Positions 1 to 10,900 of a stretch of 64,000 nucleotides of DNA are shown piece after piece. The DNA is from Cladopsammia gracilis (lineage: Eukaryota; Cnidaria; Anthozoa; Scleractinia; Dendrophylliidae). The notes under the pieces are model-generated. The model worked only from the letters and a program-made list of their open reading frames with translations, was not told the DNA's origin and ran no database searches. Location of the stretch: assembly GCA_022457155.1 (NCBI GenBank), contig JAJGOT010000294.1, forward strand, positions 640,001-704,000, written 5' to 3'. The position numbers and the translations under genes were made by a program. Numbering within the stretch: the first letter of the stretch is position 1; each line of letters opens with the position of its first letter.

Positions 1-1
1 C

Positions 2-418
2 AGTAAATCAGGTGGCCATTGCAATGACGTAGCAAAAGGCATTTCAATGAAGATGATAATCTACATTTGTAAGAGTGACACAGGTGCGAAATTACCAGAC
101 AGTAGCATCATTCCCAGGGCCAGCTCCTACTCTATCAAAATGGTGAAAGAAAAGAAGCCCCTGGAGGAGGCTGAAAAAATATTCCAAGAATCATGGAGTA
201 TTTTGTCATGTGACATGTTTTACTCGATAAAATACACCACTATTCTTAACTTGGAGACAGGCAGGCTTGTCCAGGGGTTTGTATGCCCAGCCCGCAATTT
301 TGAAAGTGGAGAGAGCCCTGAGATAAGGTTGGAGAGTACCAGCAAATTGATTAATAATCAGATGGCAGCAAAGGAATCCAGAAAGACAAACAAACTTTGT
401 CAGCCCGGCCATCCATGA
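2..418 (+). CDS. Open reading frame at left edge, unrecognised, 5' end outside window
   Basis: The frame is open from the first bases of the window to a TGA at 416-418, with the first internal ATG at 47. The predicted peptide is hydrophilic and mixed in composition. It contains several cysteines, a Lys/Glu-rich stretch and no evident membrane segment. I do not recognise a family. It could be the last exon of a gene lying mostly to the left, or a chance open frame. It is followed by about 1.5 kb of AT-rich sequence before the next convincing exon at 1953, and I cannot show that the two belong together. Confidence 0.35.
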   Translation, partial: SKSGGHCNDVAKGISMKMIIYICKSDTGAKLPDSSIIPRASSYSIKMVKEKKPLEEAEKIFQESWSILSCDMFYSIKYTTILNLETGRLVQGFVCPARNFESGESPEIRLESTSKLINNQMAAKESRKTNKLCQPGHP

Positions 419-1952
419 GTTTATCTGAACTACATGTACTGTAAGAAACCCTTAATATTTATAGGCCAGATCATGACATCAAGTAGGTTTTTTGCATACC
501 TTACAAGTTGTGGAGGTGGGATAATTAACATATTACTTGACTCACTGAAATGGAGGACAATAGAATGTTTGCCAGTAAGCCGGTTTTAATATGATAATGA
601 GTTCATGAGTAACATGCTAATGAGCTTTTAACATTCTTATGCAGTGACTTCTTTTATACTGAAGGGAGCTTAAGCAACGAGGACGGCAACACCAAGGAAA
701 ACGTCACTGGAAAAAGGGATTTGTGCTATACTTTTTAAACTATATACTTTGCAGTTGTTCCAAGTTGTTTAGTTTGTCTAATATGACTGGATTATGCAGG
801 ATCTTAATTTGTAGGAGCGGCTTTCAAGTTTGTGTGTTCACGTTCTCCAAAAAACCTATAATTTGATTATTTGACGTTGTTGTTTTGCATGGAACAGCAA
901 AAAAAATTGTACCAAAAAATGTAAAATGCACGTGCAGAGGCATTATTTTCGCTCATTAAATCTACATGTAGGGGGTATAAAAGCTCATTAGCATTACTGA
1001 ACTTGTTATCATATTAAAACCGGCTTACGGGCAAACGTTCTAATATGTTCCCAGATATTTACCAAGTTGTGAAGTGGCACCACTATTCCACTGACACTGA
1101 GGTGAATATTGTGTTGAGTATATACCAAACCACCCAAGTGAATTAAGCCTGGACCACAAATAGCTAATAGTGCGCAAAATCCAAACAATGCTTGGAGTTG
1201 AATAGGAAATTGATATCCCAAGTTTGAGTAGCCAGTCAGATTGGTTGCTGATTGGTATATACTAATATTATTGATAACATAATTTTTATGATTCATATCA
1301 AATTAAAATGTAGGATATGTTGTAGAAATAGGATTGAAATGTTACAGTCAACGTACTTCACCCATGAACTCACAACTTCAACTATTCAATGATTAGGTCA
1401 TTCTTCAATTTTTCTTATATCCTGTAATTGAATCATGAATTTTGTTTTTAATATTGATCTTTAAAACGATTTCTTCCACCAGTGATATTGAATGCACTAC
1501 CCAAAATCTGCAAAGTTACAGTAATCTAATTTAAGAATGGAATTTGGGCGTTAATTCATGCATCAGTGAAGGGCATAATGACTGTAAAAATAAGATCTAA
1601 AAGGTTGAGAAACTAGTAAATCTACACATAATTATATACTAGGTATATAGCCCCAGTTGCCTTGTACATGTGGGTGAGTGAGTTCCCTGGATAATTATTA
1701 TTATTGCAATATGTTATTATTACTATTATAAAATAACATGAGATATGCCTAAGACGTGCTAAATATATACATAAAATAATAAAGTTTGTAAAGTTAGAGG
1801 TAGTCAATCATCACAGATATCTGTTTAATGTGTTGTAGTGGCCAATACTTTGAATCATTTGAGCTACAAATTAGGAGTTATCAGTTAACAATAGTTGCAG
1901 AACTTGCTTTACATTATTTTATAAAGAATTTTGTTGTATGCTTTTTTTATAG
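419..1952. other. Non-coding stretch, no gene seen
   Basis: AT-rich sequence with many short poly-T and poly-A runs and no open frame with coding character. It may be intron or 3' flank. I see no clear repeat family or RNA gene here. Confidence 0.4.
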
Positions 1953-2572
1953 ATCCTGCATGTAAATCTGTGACAACAGATCCCCCGACTACTTCCGATC
2001 CAGTGATCATCAATAATAGAACTGACACAAACAAACCAGAGATAGCTACACAGGCTGCAAGGACATCATCTTCAAACAGTAAGTTTAGGGCTCAAAAAAA
2101 GTTTAAAATTTAAGCTTGCCCTTTGGGCAAGCAAGTCTGAAGTTTTACTTGCCGACAAGTGTTTATTAATAGTTGTTACTTAAGCTTAGTTCAAAGGTGG
2201 CTTGTGTCCTTGCCTGTAAGGCAAGTGAGTGGGTAAATTGTCTTGCCCATAACAACAATTTACTTGTCATAGACGACCAGATGGGACCATTTTCAAGCCC
2301 GGAAGTAATGACAAGACAAATAAATTAAGTGCTTTGTTTTTGTGTTAATAAGTTTCTTCATCGCATGCAGTGTTTGTCAGCAAGAAAATACATAATTATA
2401 CAGAAAGAGTTGTTACAGTCAGTTCAACTGTTTAAATTTGTTTGTTTGTGTGTTTGTTTGTTTACTAGATGTTTGGCATCTCCTTGCAATCATATTTGCA
2501 GTGACACTTGCATGTTCTCTTGTGCTTCACAGCATATCCCTGTTCCTTGTGTGGTAAGTTATCAGTTATCAG

Positions 2573-2608
<36 letters not shown>

Positions 2609-3599
2609 TTATCACATTAATTTTATTGTTCCAAACCCTCTCAAAATATCTCAATTGAAATCTAAATCCATACTGCACAAACTCACTAATGGGATGTTCT
2701 GTAAGGTGTAGGGGATAAATATTGTGTGATTAGCTTTTGTGTTTTGCCCCTTTCAAAGCACCAACTGGATTGGAATCTTGAGTGCTCATTGAGTTTATAG
2801 GGTAAAGACCTTGATTGTGCAAGGTTTATTGAAATAATTATTAACCTTAAGTGTCCAAGTTTCGCCTGTTTTTCAACTGAATAAAATTTCAGTTTCAGTG
2901 TAGCCAAATTTAAATTGTTTTACTTAAAGGTATAATGTTTGTACCACACTAGTGCTCACATTCAGAGCATGCCCAGGCTTACCTTGCTGCTTGAGACCAC
3001 CAAGCACAATAATTTTGTTGGTCTGTTCTTAATGTAGCTTGTTGCCGAAGATGAAAGTGTTTGTTCAGTTATCCACTGTTTACCTTTATTGGAATGGAGT
3101 ATATTATATTATTCCGGTTCCGATTTCAACTCCGCTTCCAATTATGTCACTGGTGGGAACCAGCCGGTAACTTTGTGCTTGCTTTTTCTTTCTTTTTTTT
3201 TTTTGCTCTCTTCTACTATCTAAGAGTCTTGGAACAAACAATTAATTGATTTGCATTGAAACCCTGATTAATATTATTTCTGTTTTAAGCAATTTGGCCC
3301 AGATGCATTGCAGATGTATGTAGCTACACGAGAGTACAAGAAGTAAAAAAAAAAATGATTAACTGAATAAATATAAAATATTTTATGTGTTAAAATTACT
3401 TTAGCAACAAGATGTTAGTTATGTTTCAGTGGTGTTACCAGTGACTTTTATTGTTAAACTTGCTTCATCTTTTTACAGCCGCAATAAAACTGCCAGGAAA
3501 ACAGCAGATAAAAATCAACGGATGGGGCAAAATGGCCTGGAAAATGTTGATGCCAGAACCCTATATAGTGTAAATTTAGTGCAAAAAAATATAGTGTAA
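1953..3599 (+). CDS. 3' exons of a single-pass (type I) membrane protein, N-terminus not identified
   Basis: Three exons join in a consistent phase. Exon 1953-2078 (acceptor TTATAG, donor GTAAGT) encodes a Thr/Pro/Ser/Asn-rich extracellular stalk. Exon 2469-2553 (acceptor TACTAG, donor GTAAGT) encodes a transmembrane helix of about 24 residues beginning VWHLLAIIFAVTLACSLVL. Exon 3479-3599 (acceptor TTACAG) encodes a short basic cytoplasmic tail of about 39 residues, rich in Lys, Arg, Asn and Gln, ending in TAA. Phases are 2-nt entry, 1-nt exit, 2-nt entry, 2-nt exit, so the reading frame holds across both junctions. The layout of stalk, one membrane span and short tail is that of a cell-surface receptor or adhesion protein. 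The ectodomain exons must lie to the left and I cannot name the family. Inference rests on splice sites and hydrophobicity only. Confidence 0.6.
2575..2607. repeat. (TTA)n microsatellite
   Basis: About ten perfect TTA/ATT units in the intron between the membrane-helix exon and the tail exon of the membrane protein gene. Confidence 0.9.
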
Positions 3600-3639
3600 A
3601 ATATGTCTCAGTGTAACAAGCTTGTACAATAATGGAATC

Positions 3640-3790
3640 TCTTCATATAGGGTGACCACCTCTATTAAGCGACCACCTCTCCTAAGCTACCCCATTTCCA
3701 AAATACCAATGTCTTTTCCAGTCAATTCACTTTAGTTGCCAGGACCTCTCGTAAGCGACCACCTCTACTAAGCGACCATATTTCCAAAAA
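3640..3790. repeat. AGCGACCACCTC-type simple repeat
   Basis: Imperfect repeats of GCGACCACCTCTNNTAA. The same motif recurs as a tighter array at 4305-4425, and the two flank the 48-bp minisatellite. Confidence 0.6.
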
Positions 3791-3884
3791 CACGGCAATT
3801 ACTAATCTCCTTTGCAGTTCAAAGAGATGGATGTTCTTTAGTGAAACGGGCGACCAAGCCGTTCGAAGACGAAGGGCTGGATGA

Positions 3885-4205
3885 TTTTTTTTTAGCAAAC
3901 GACTGGCTGAACCGTTCAAACAGATTGATGTTTTTAGCGAACGACTGACCAAGCCGTTCAGACGGATTGATGTTTTTAGCGAACGGGTGATCAAGCCGTT
4001 CAAACAGATTGATGTTTTTAGCGAACAGGTGACCGAGCTGTTTGAACGGATTGATGTTTTTAGCGAACGGGTGAACAAGCTGTTCGAGCGGATTGATGTT
4101 TTCAGCGAACGGGTGACCAAGCCGTTCGAATGGATGCAATTTTTTGAACAGCTGACCAAACTGTTCGAACGGATGCAAATTTATTTCGAACGGCTAACAA
4201 ACGGG
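3885..4205. repeat. 48-bp minisatellite, open in both directions
   Basis: Six to seven diverged copies of a 48-bp unit built on TTTTTAGCGAACGGGTGACCAAGCCGTTCNAACGGATTGATG. Because 48 is a multiple of three, open frames run along both strands and give 16-residue peptide repeats. I see no start context, splice sites or conserved domain, so I treat these frames as a by-product of the array. Confidence 0.8.
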
Positions 4206-4304
4206 TTGTAAACGGAATTCCGTTCGAAAACGGAAAGTTGTAATTTGGAAATGTTGGTTTTTGAGGGTAGGGGAAAACCGGAGTACCCGGAGAAAAAACT
4301 CTCG

Positions 4305-4425
4305 GAGCAAGGAGAGGACCACCTCCCGTGAGCGACTTCCACCCGTGAGCGACCACCTCCCGTAAGCGACCACCCTCCCGTGAGCGACCACCCTCCCGTG
4401 AGCGACCCTCTTACCTTTGCATTTT
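4305..4425. repeat. About 21-bp tandem repeat (CCACCCTCCCGTGAGCGA)
   Basis: Five or so units of CGTGAGCGACCACCCTCC, GC-rich against an AT-rich background. Confidence 0.75.
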
Positions 4426-4852
4426 GGGCCGTCACTTACGGCAGGTTTACCTGTAACTAGAAGTTGTACAGGGTAATCTGCAGGTCAGTCATTTATTGTG
4501 ATGTACAAATTCAGGCATGTACAAGGGTTGAGTTTCCTTATCAAAATTAATGTAAAATGTTTCAATAAAATAGGATTGAGAAAATTGTACGAATAAGCCT
4601 GAGAGTGCATCTTTATTTCTCAGTAAGTGAAAAAAAAGAGCTGGAAAAAATGCCTGTTCTTGCAGGGTAGATTTTATAGAAAATCAAGTATTTGTTTGAA
4701 AATGAAAAGCCAGTGATGTGATACTAAATATATAGAAGTATGTTGTAATCCATTCTGGAATGGATGTTAATTTATAAATGTTTGTCAGTTACTTTTTAAG
4801 CAATAGACCACATATTTCTATGGCTTATTTGCTCAATAAACCACTCGGGATG

Positions 4853-5116
4853 TAGCCTCTTCCAGGCGTTCAGTTAGTGGGGCGCGAAAGAAAAATCGGG
4901 CGCAGGAGAAAAAAACGAGGGGAGGCTGGGGAGAGGGGGCGAAAGAACGCCTGTGAAATTATTTTTAAAAAGCTCGTGGTATACCCTCTGATTGGCCCAA
5001 TTTGACACATGTTGTCAACACTGCAGCGTTGCTGTTGTTGCCTCCCCTCGTTTTTTTTCTCCTGCGCCCGATTTTTCTTTCGCGCTCCACTAACTGAACG
5101 CCTGGAAGAGGCTACT
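4853..5116. mobile_element. Foldback MITE, about 75-bp inverted repeats
   Basis: The left arm reads AGCCTCTTCCAGGCGTTCAG and continues through a GGGCGCAGGAGAAAAAAACG block. The right arm is its reverse complement with few changes and ends CTGAACGCCTGGAAGAGGCT. A related but more diverged copy lies at about 17930-18115 in a bystin intron. There is no coding capacity. Confidence 0.8.
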
Positions 5117-5625
5117 CGGGATGTGAGAAGAATACAAGCAAAGGTTGTAAGTGACAAGCCAAAAGGCGAGTGATTTACAAGCTCTTCGAGTGTTATTCCA
5201 ACATATCAAGTGTATTTTTGTACCAATAAACCATAGAAATGGTATGTGTGTTTTTATAACTGCATTTTCCGTGTGGTTTTATTGTCTTCAGTTGTTGTAT
5301 ACAGTTTATATTCTTAATTTTATACCATTGTTAAGTAAAAATTAAAAGTAACGTTAGATAGTAATGTGCAAAAGAATTTACTAGACATAGTTGCTTCCTC
5401 TGTGCAAGGGAGTTGTTTGAGTTTGACAGAGCACTGCTCATCTTTGTTTTCTTTGAGTAAGCTTTGTGCGAAACATAAGTAAATACAAACTAAATAAGCA
5501 ACAAGAAAGCTCGTGATTATCTTATAGATAATAAATTGTATAACTGAATTTCAGTATTGAGAATTAAGTTTTGCCACAATAAATACTGCTTAACTATTCC
5601 ATGCATTAAAGTTTCCTTTTTTTGT

Positions 5626-5875
5626 AAAGGTAAAGGTAAAGTCGCACTCGAGCCACAATGGATCACACGGTCGGAGCTTAACCCGGTTTCTGTAGCATGA
5701 AGCAACTAGGAATATTGCTACTCCCCCCTGGATGGGATGCTAGTCCATCGCAGGGTTACCCCCAGCATTTTATCGCCGGTACCCATTTATACACCTGGGT
5801 GGAGAGAGACAGTGTGGAGTAAAGTTTCTTGTCTAAGGATACAACACGACGGCAGGGACACATGTTTTTGATAGA
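5626..5875 (+). mobile_element. SINE-like dispersed repeat
   Basis: Contains the GGATGGGATGCTAGTCCATCG...CACCTGGGTGGAGAGAGACA consensus that I recognise as a dispersed repeat widespread in invertebrate, including cnidarian, genomes. It is preceded by (GTAAAG)n. Confidence 0.55.
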
Positions 5876-6709
5876 CGACAATGGACAATTGGAATTTAGG
5901 TTTGAAATTTAACGCAGAATTGTGTTGGCACACGCCCCAACACTTCCGAAGTTGAGCTTTAGTGAATAATCATTCAAAGAAAACTTTTAGAATACTTTAT
6001 AATTTCGACAGAATTTCAAGGTTGGACAGCGTCCCTTAAATCCGTCATCTAAAAACGCTACCTTTTGTTCAAACGGGCACACTTTGATCAAGTTTAATTT
6101 TCGGGTAAAATGTCCCGATTTTTTTAGCAGGGACGGATCCGGGAATTTTAGAAAGAGGGGGCCGTAAGAATTTGCATGAGAGACCATAGGCGCGTAAGCG
6201 ACGATTAAGCGCGGTCGTGTGCGCCTTTCTAGATGCATGTCCTCTAAGATGCATTCTGTTGAATTCTGGGCGCTCAAATTTTTCACATTTTTCCAATGAA
6301 CAAGATTAAATGTTGAAATATTCAATGAAGTGCGTTTGGGGTTTTACAAAGGAAATCCAAATAACCAGAGTGGTATGGGATCTAATTAAACTAGAGTCAT
6401 CCATCTCAAAATTACCACCCGATAGACGTTTTCAAAAGAAAATAAACAATCCTAGACAGGGGGCGGGGGAGCGGGTTTTGTGAAATCACTCTATGCATTT
6501 CTATCAAAGGGCCGGAACAAACTCTAATCAAGGGCCGGGACACACTCTAATCAGTTTTTAGCGAGTTTTCCAAGGCACAAGCCGAAGAACTAATTGATTC
6601 AATTTCCAACACATTTCCACCCCGATCTTTCACAGCCAAGGTGCAACTGCATGGTGCACTAGTGTGGAAGAACAGGGGACAAAAACCCCCCCTCCTATAC
6701 TAACCAACT

Positions 6710-6768
6710 CACACGCATTATGCGTGTGACACACGCATTATGCGTGTGCCACACGCGTTATGCGTGTG
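6710..6768. repeat. Three tandem 20-bp palindromes
   Basis: Three tandem copies of CACACGCATTATGCGTGTG, the third carrying CGTT instead of CATT. Each unit is itself self-complementary and could form a hairpin. Confidence 0.85.
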
Positions 6769-7156
6769 TCACACGCCTGCGGATCGAAAACATCGAATTT
6801 GACACGCCTGACTCACAATTCTGGACTACTTGTTAATAACGAGCGAATAAGTTAACTGGCATTTGAACTGTAGTTAGAGATTTTGCTGAGATATCACCGA
6901 GATCTTGGTAATCTCGCCAAGTTATACTTGATCTCGTCAAGATAAGCGCTATCTCGGCAAGATCGCGCCGAGCTTTTGAGCACTGCGACATTCGGCAACC
7001 TTCGGAAATCACCGGAACATCTTCGGGAATCGTCCGAAATGTTTGGAAGTCGCCGGAAAATCTTCGGGAATGTTCGGGAAGTCGTCGGAAATTTTTCGGA
7101 AATTCTGGTAATATGGATACGAAAATCACACGCATTTGACTTACAAAAAGTTAGCA

Positions 7157-7303
7157 GGTATAGAGGCTTTGCACGGCAGCCATGTTGCATGGCAGGAACC
7201 ATAGATTCTTTTCCCTATGGGAAAGAATGTTCTTTCTAATGCAAAACATTTTCACTGTTCCTGCCATGCAACATGGCTGCCGCGCAAAACCTCTATACAC
7301 TCT
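7157..7303. mobile_element. Foldback MITE
   Basis: The left arm GTATAGAGGCTTTGCACGGC...CATGGCAGGAAC is matched by the right arm GTTCCTGCCATGCAACATGG...CCTCTATAC. The arms are about 42 bp and there is no coding content. Confidence 0.85.
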
Positions 7304-7971
7304 CCTCAAAATGTGTGACTGTTTGTATATTTTTAAAATTTTAAGGAAGACGATGGGAATACGAAAAGGTTTTTATTATCCTAAAATATTACAGGGTTTA
7401 TTTATATATACGGTTTAAAATAAACTTAATTACTATAACTTGTTGTGTTCTGTCATCCTTGATAACGTTTTTTTGCCTTACGAGTTATAATGACCCTATA
7501 ATCTGTAAGACCCTGAAGAAGAAAGGCTGTGCCTTTCGAAATATTGGATATTTTACAAATATAGTCGTTTCCGTACCGTTTATCAGCCTTGCTTTTTTTA
7601 TCAAATCGTTTAATTATTTTTTAGCTGATTAGATCCTTTACTACAGGATCCGGTGCTTCTAGTTTCGTTGCGGTGGTCATTGCATTTACAGTTACTTGTC
7701 CTTGATAACGGCGATCTGAAGGGGTATTGCGCTGTCTTTTCAAATCATCACAATTCACCGTTTTCAGCCGCAGAGATGCAGGTAAGATCGCGTTAACCAG
7801 ATTTTCTCCGGTTACGGACCATTCAGTACTCTGTGCGCATAAAATTTTAATATGCTCTTACACAAAGTAATCACCGACCGCTGGTCTCATTTTTTTTTTC
7901 ACGCACGTGGAACTCCAATATGGCGGATGAAGTGTTGTAATCTTGTTTTGAACTGAAATCTAGTCGTCACT

Positions 7972-10900
7972 ATGGGCAAAGATAGAAAGGCAAAGAAGCG
8001 TTCAACTGGCCTGACAGAAGATATCCTTGAATCAAAGACTGTGAAACCATCGGGGAGGCTTAAACAACGAAGAGAAAGGCAAGGCGAATCAGATGACACG
8101 GTGAGGCAGGAAGAAGAATTAGCTTATATGCTTACACTTAGACAGAGCCTAAGCTTATATCTCGTGCAAAGAAAAGGTGTTTGTTCAAACATAATCTGCG
8201 ATCAGGCGTAGTTTTCTATTTCGGCCATCTTGTTACTCCTACGTTATTGACTCAAAAATAGGGCCAGTCTTTTCGTATACAGTGTTTTCTGGGTTAGGGA
8301 ATGGTTAATACCAAGCAGGGCTCGACACTAACTTTTTGGTGTACTGGACATATGCAAATAATTCTCAATTCATCTGAAGTGTGAAGTCAGATTTTAAAGA
8401 GTTTCTTCAGGCCAAAATGGCCTGTGTTCCCAAACTTTTACAGGCCAAAGTGTGATTTTCACTGGCCAATGTCCAGTTGACCACTGTTAGTGTCGAGCCC
8501 TGCCAAGTCTTTGGTCATTATTGTTGAAGGTTTCACGGTCGTGGCCGGGCATCATTTTGAAAGTAGGGCAAACATGGTGGAAACTATAATGTTTGTGTGG
8601 ACATCTGACGGCAGATGTTTCTGGTGTAAGTTAGTTCCTTACAAAATTATGCTTTAAATGAAAAATCTTCACAAACATTAAATCAAAGTGGCTGCCAGCC
8701 ATTTAAACTCAGAAAATGAATTATGAAAGGGTGAGAATATCAAGGCTACTGAACTGAGTTTGTATTTATCCGTTGGTCATTGGTCTACTAGTACTGCCGG
8801 GTTAATACATGTAGGTGCAATGTCCTTTTTCCCCTTTTCTTTTCATTAATGGAAAAGTCCACACCAGGATTCAAACCCAGCGTCATTGGTCCCAGAAAGC
8901 AACACTTAGACCAATTCACCATATAGCATTTTTTTTCTGTTTACAAAAATTACATCAAATTTGATTTGTTATTCAAATTTGCGAACTTAATTAAATAAAA
9001 GAACTGTTTGTTTCAACAGCCAGTAGTTCTCTGGTTGGCACATAAATAACAATAGGTGACATAACAAGAAATATCGCTGTAGGAATAAGTACCTAACAAA
9101 GATTAAATTTTATTATTTCAATGTAGATACGTGTCTCTGTTGAATAATCTATTTGTTTCCATCAAATGACTCCAAATGCAAAACTTCAGAGTAGCACTAT
9201 CCTAATGTAAGGTGCATGTTTATTGAAAGTAATAATAATTAATAAAATGTAACACGGCTTATCACAGAATATTATATATGCGCAAGTGTTATGCACTAGT
9301 CAGCGGAGTTACAAAATGTTTTACAGGAAGCATAGGAACAAAGGAGTGGAATTATCCTCATACCTACAACTCCGAAATGGCTTTGCCATTCTCCAAGTTA
9401 AAAATGATTTTATTTGTAGCCCAGACGGGAAGGTGATATGCTATTACAGATAGTTTTCTTGGTCCCAATGGAATTTGCCTTTTAATGACAATTTGCATAT
9501 CAATATAGTTAAACTAATATTGTTATTGAAGATTGCACCATAATTGGTTTAATAGGGGCTAAATGACTGCAAATCCTAAGACCTAGTGGGTTGATGGAAG
9601 AGGAACCCATAAGAAAAGGTGCGAAGAACTGGGGCAAAATGGCATTTTTTGAGGTTGCAGAAATGATAGCATTCTGCATTTGAGGTTGCAAAAGCTGCCA
9701 GGGAAAGGGTGGCATTTAGAATGAAATGGTTTGGGAAGGGGTACCGGTATGTTCAAGACTTCCCACCTCTCGCTCAAGGTAAAGGTTGCATCTGGTTTTG
9801 TTTCATAATGTACCTTGAGTTATTTTGTAAAAAAAAAACGTAATCTTTTAATTTCATTGTAGTATGTTGAAGAAAAACTCTCTAGAAGGATTCTAGAGCA
9901 AGCAAGAAAACAACAAGATGAACTGGAAGCAGAATTTGGAATGGCATCTGCTTCAGGGAAATCCCTCAAGACAGCACAGACACGGCTTGGTTCTACTGAC
10001 TTGGATGGTCTGGATGCAGAAGAGCTGGAATCTGATGATGGTGATGATGCAGCGTCAGTGTCCAGCGAACAGTTCTATGAAAACATTGTATGTATTACTG
10101 CACTGAAATGACTGTGGGTTAGTTTTAAAGTCAAAGTAAAAGTGAGAAAAAGTGTGCTATTGTTTATGTCAGTTTTAGATATCAGGTTCTGATATCAGCA
10201 TGTACACATAAAGGCACTAGTGGCAGCTGCTTTCAGTCTACCGGTATTTATGATCTTGCTACATATATCCATCCACCCATGAGAAACCTATGATACTGCC
10301 CAGGGCAGACCATAAAATTACATTGTGGGTACTGCATATCTTACTGTCTTCAAACAGTTAAGTGTAGTTTGTTCCTTGGAAGCCCCAAGCACAGCAAGGT
10401 TTATAAATTTATTGTGCAAGCATTGCATGGGAATCGCTTTGATGGCCCCCTATTTTGGCTTTGTTGTACACATATCTTTTGAAGGTGTCTCAAAGTCCAT
10501 TTTTAAAAAATTATCAACTGAAGAAAAAGAAAGGCAAAAAAGGGGAAATAACCAAATAAACAAAAACTACTTTCAAGCAAGTTATCCAATGGATTTAGAG
10601 ACTTAAAATGATATCCATCCATCAAATCCATTGAATATTCTAGATACATGTAAATAGCTTCACTGTCTTAGCTCACAAATTGGAAAAAAAGTTGGCGTCG
10701 AATAACTTGCAAAGCTGCCTAGTGATTTACCGTCACTGTGCAATGATGCAATCATTGATAACTGATACAAGTAAGCATGATCTCTACTAGGCTCGATTTC
10801 CAAATTTTGTTTTCGGTAAATGTGTAGTTCCAGAAAAAATCCATACCCACCCCATGGAAGGTCATTGGAAATTCCTAGGGGGAGGGGGGTCTTAAAAGCC

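Larger units (their letters stand above)
3600..7971. other. Repeat-rich intergenic region
   Basis: Between the membrane protein gene and bystin I see no host gene. The region holds two tandem repeat arrays, a 260-bp foldback, a SINE-like repeat, three tandem 20-bp palindromes, a small foldback MITE and a short Penelope-type 3' tail near 7510-7560, all listed separately. Confidence 0.6.

Noticed and set aside
3722..4435. Several overlapping open frames on both strands
   Set aside because: Product of the 48-bp and 21-bp tandem repeats; frames exist on opposite strands at once.
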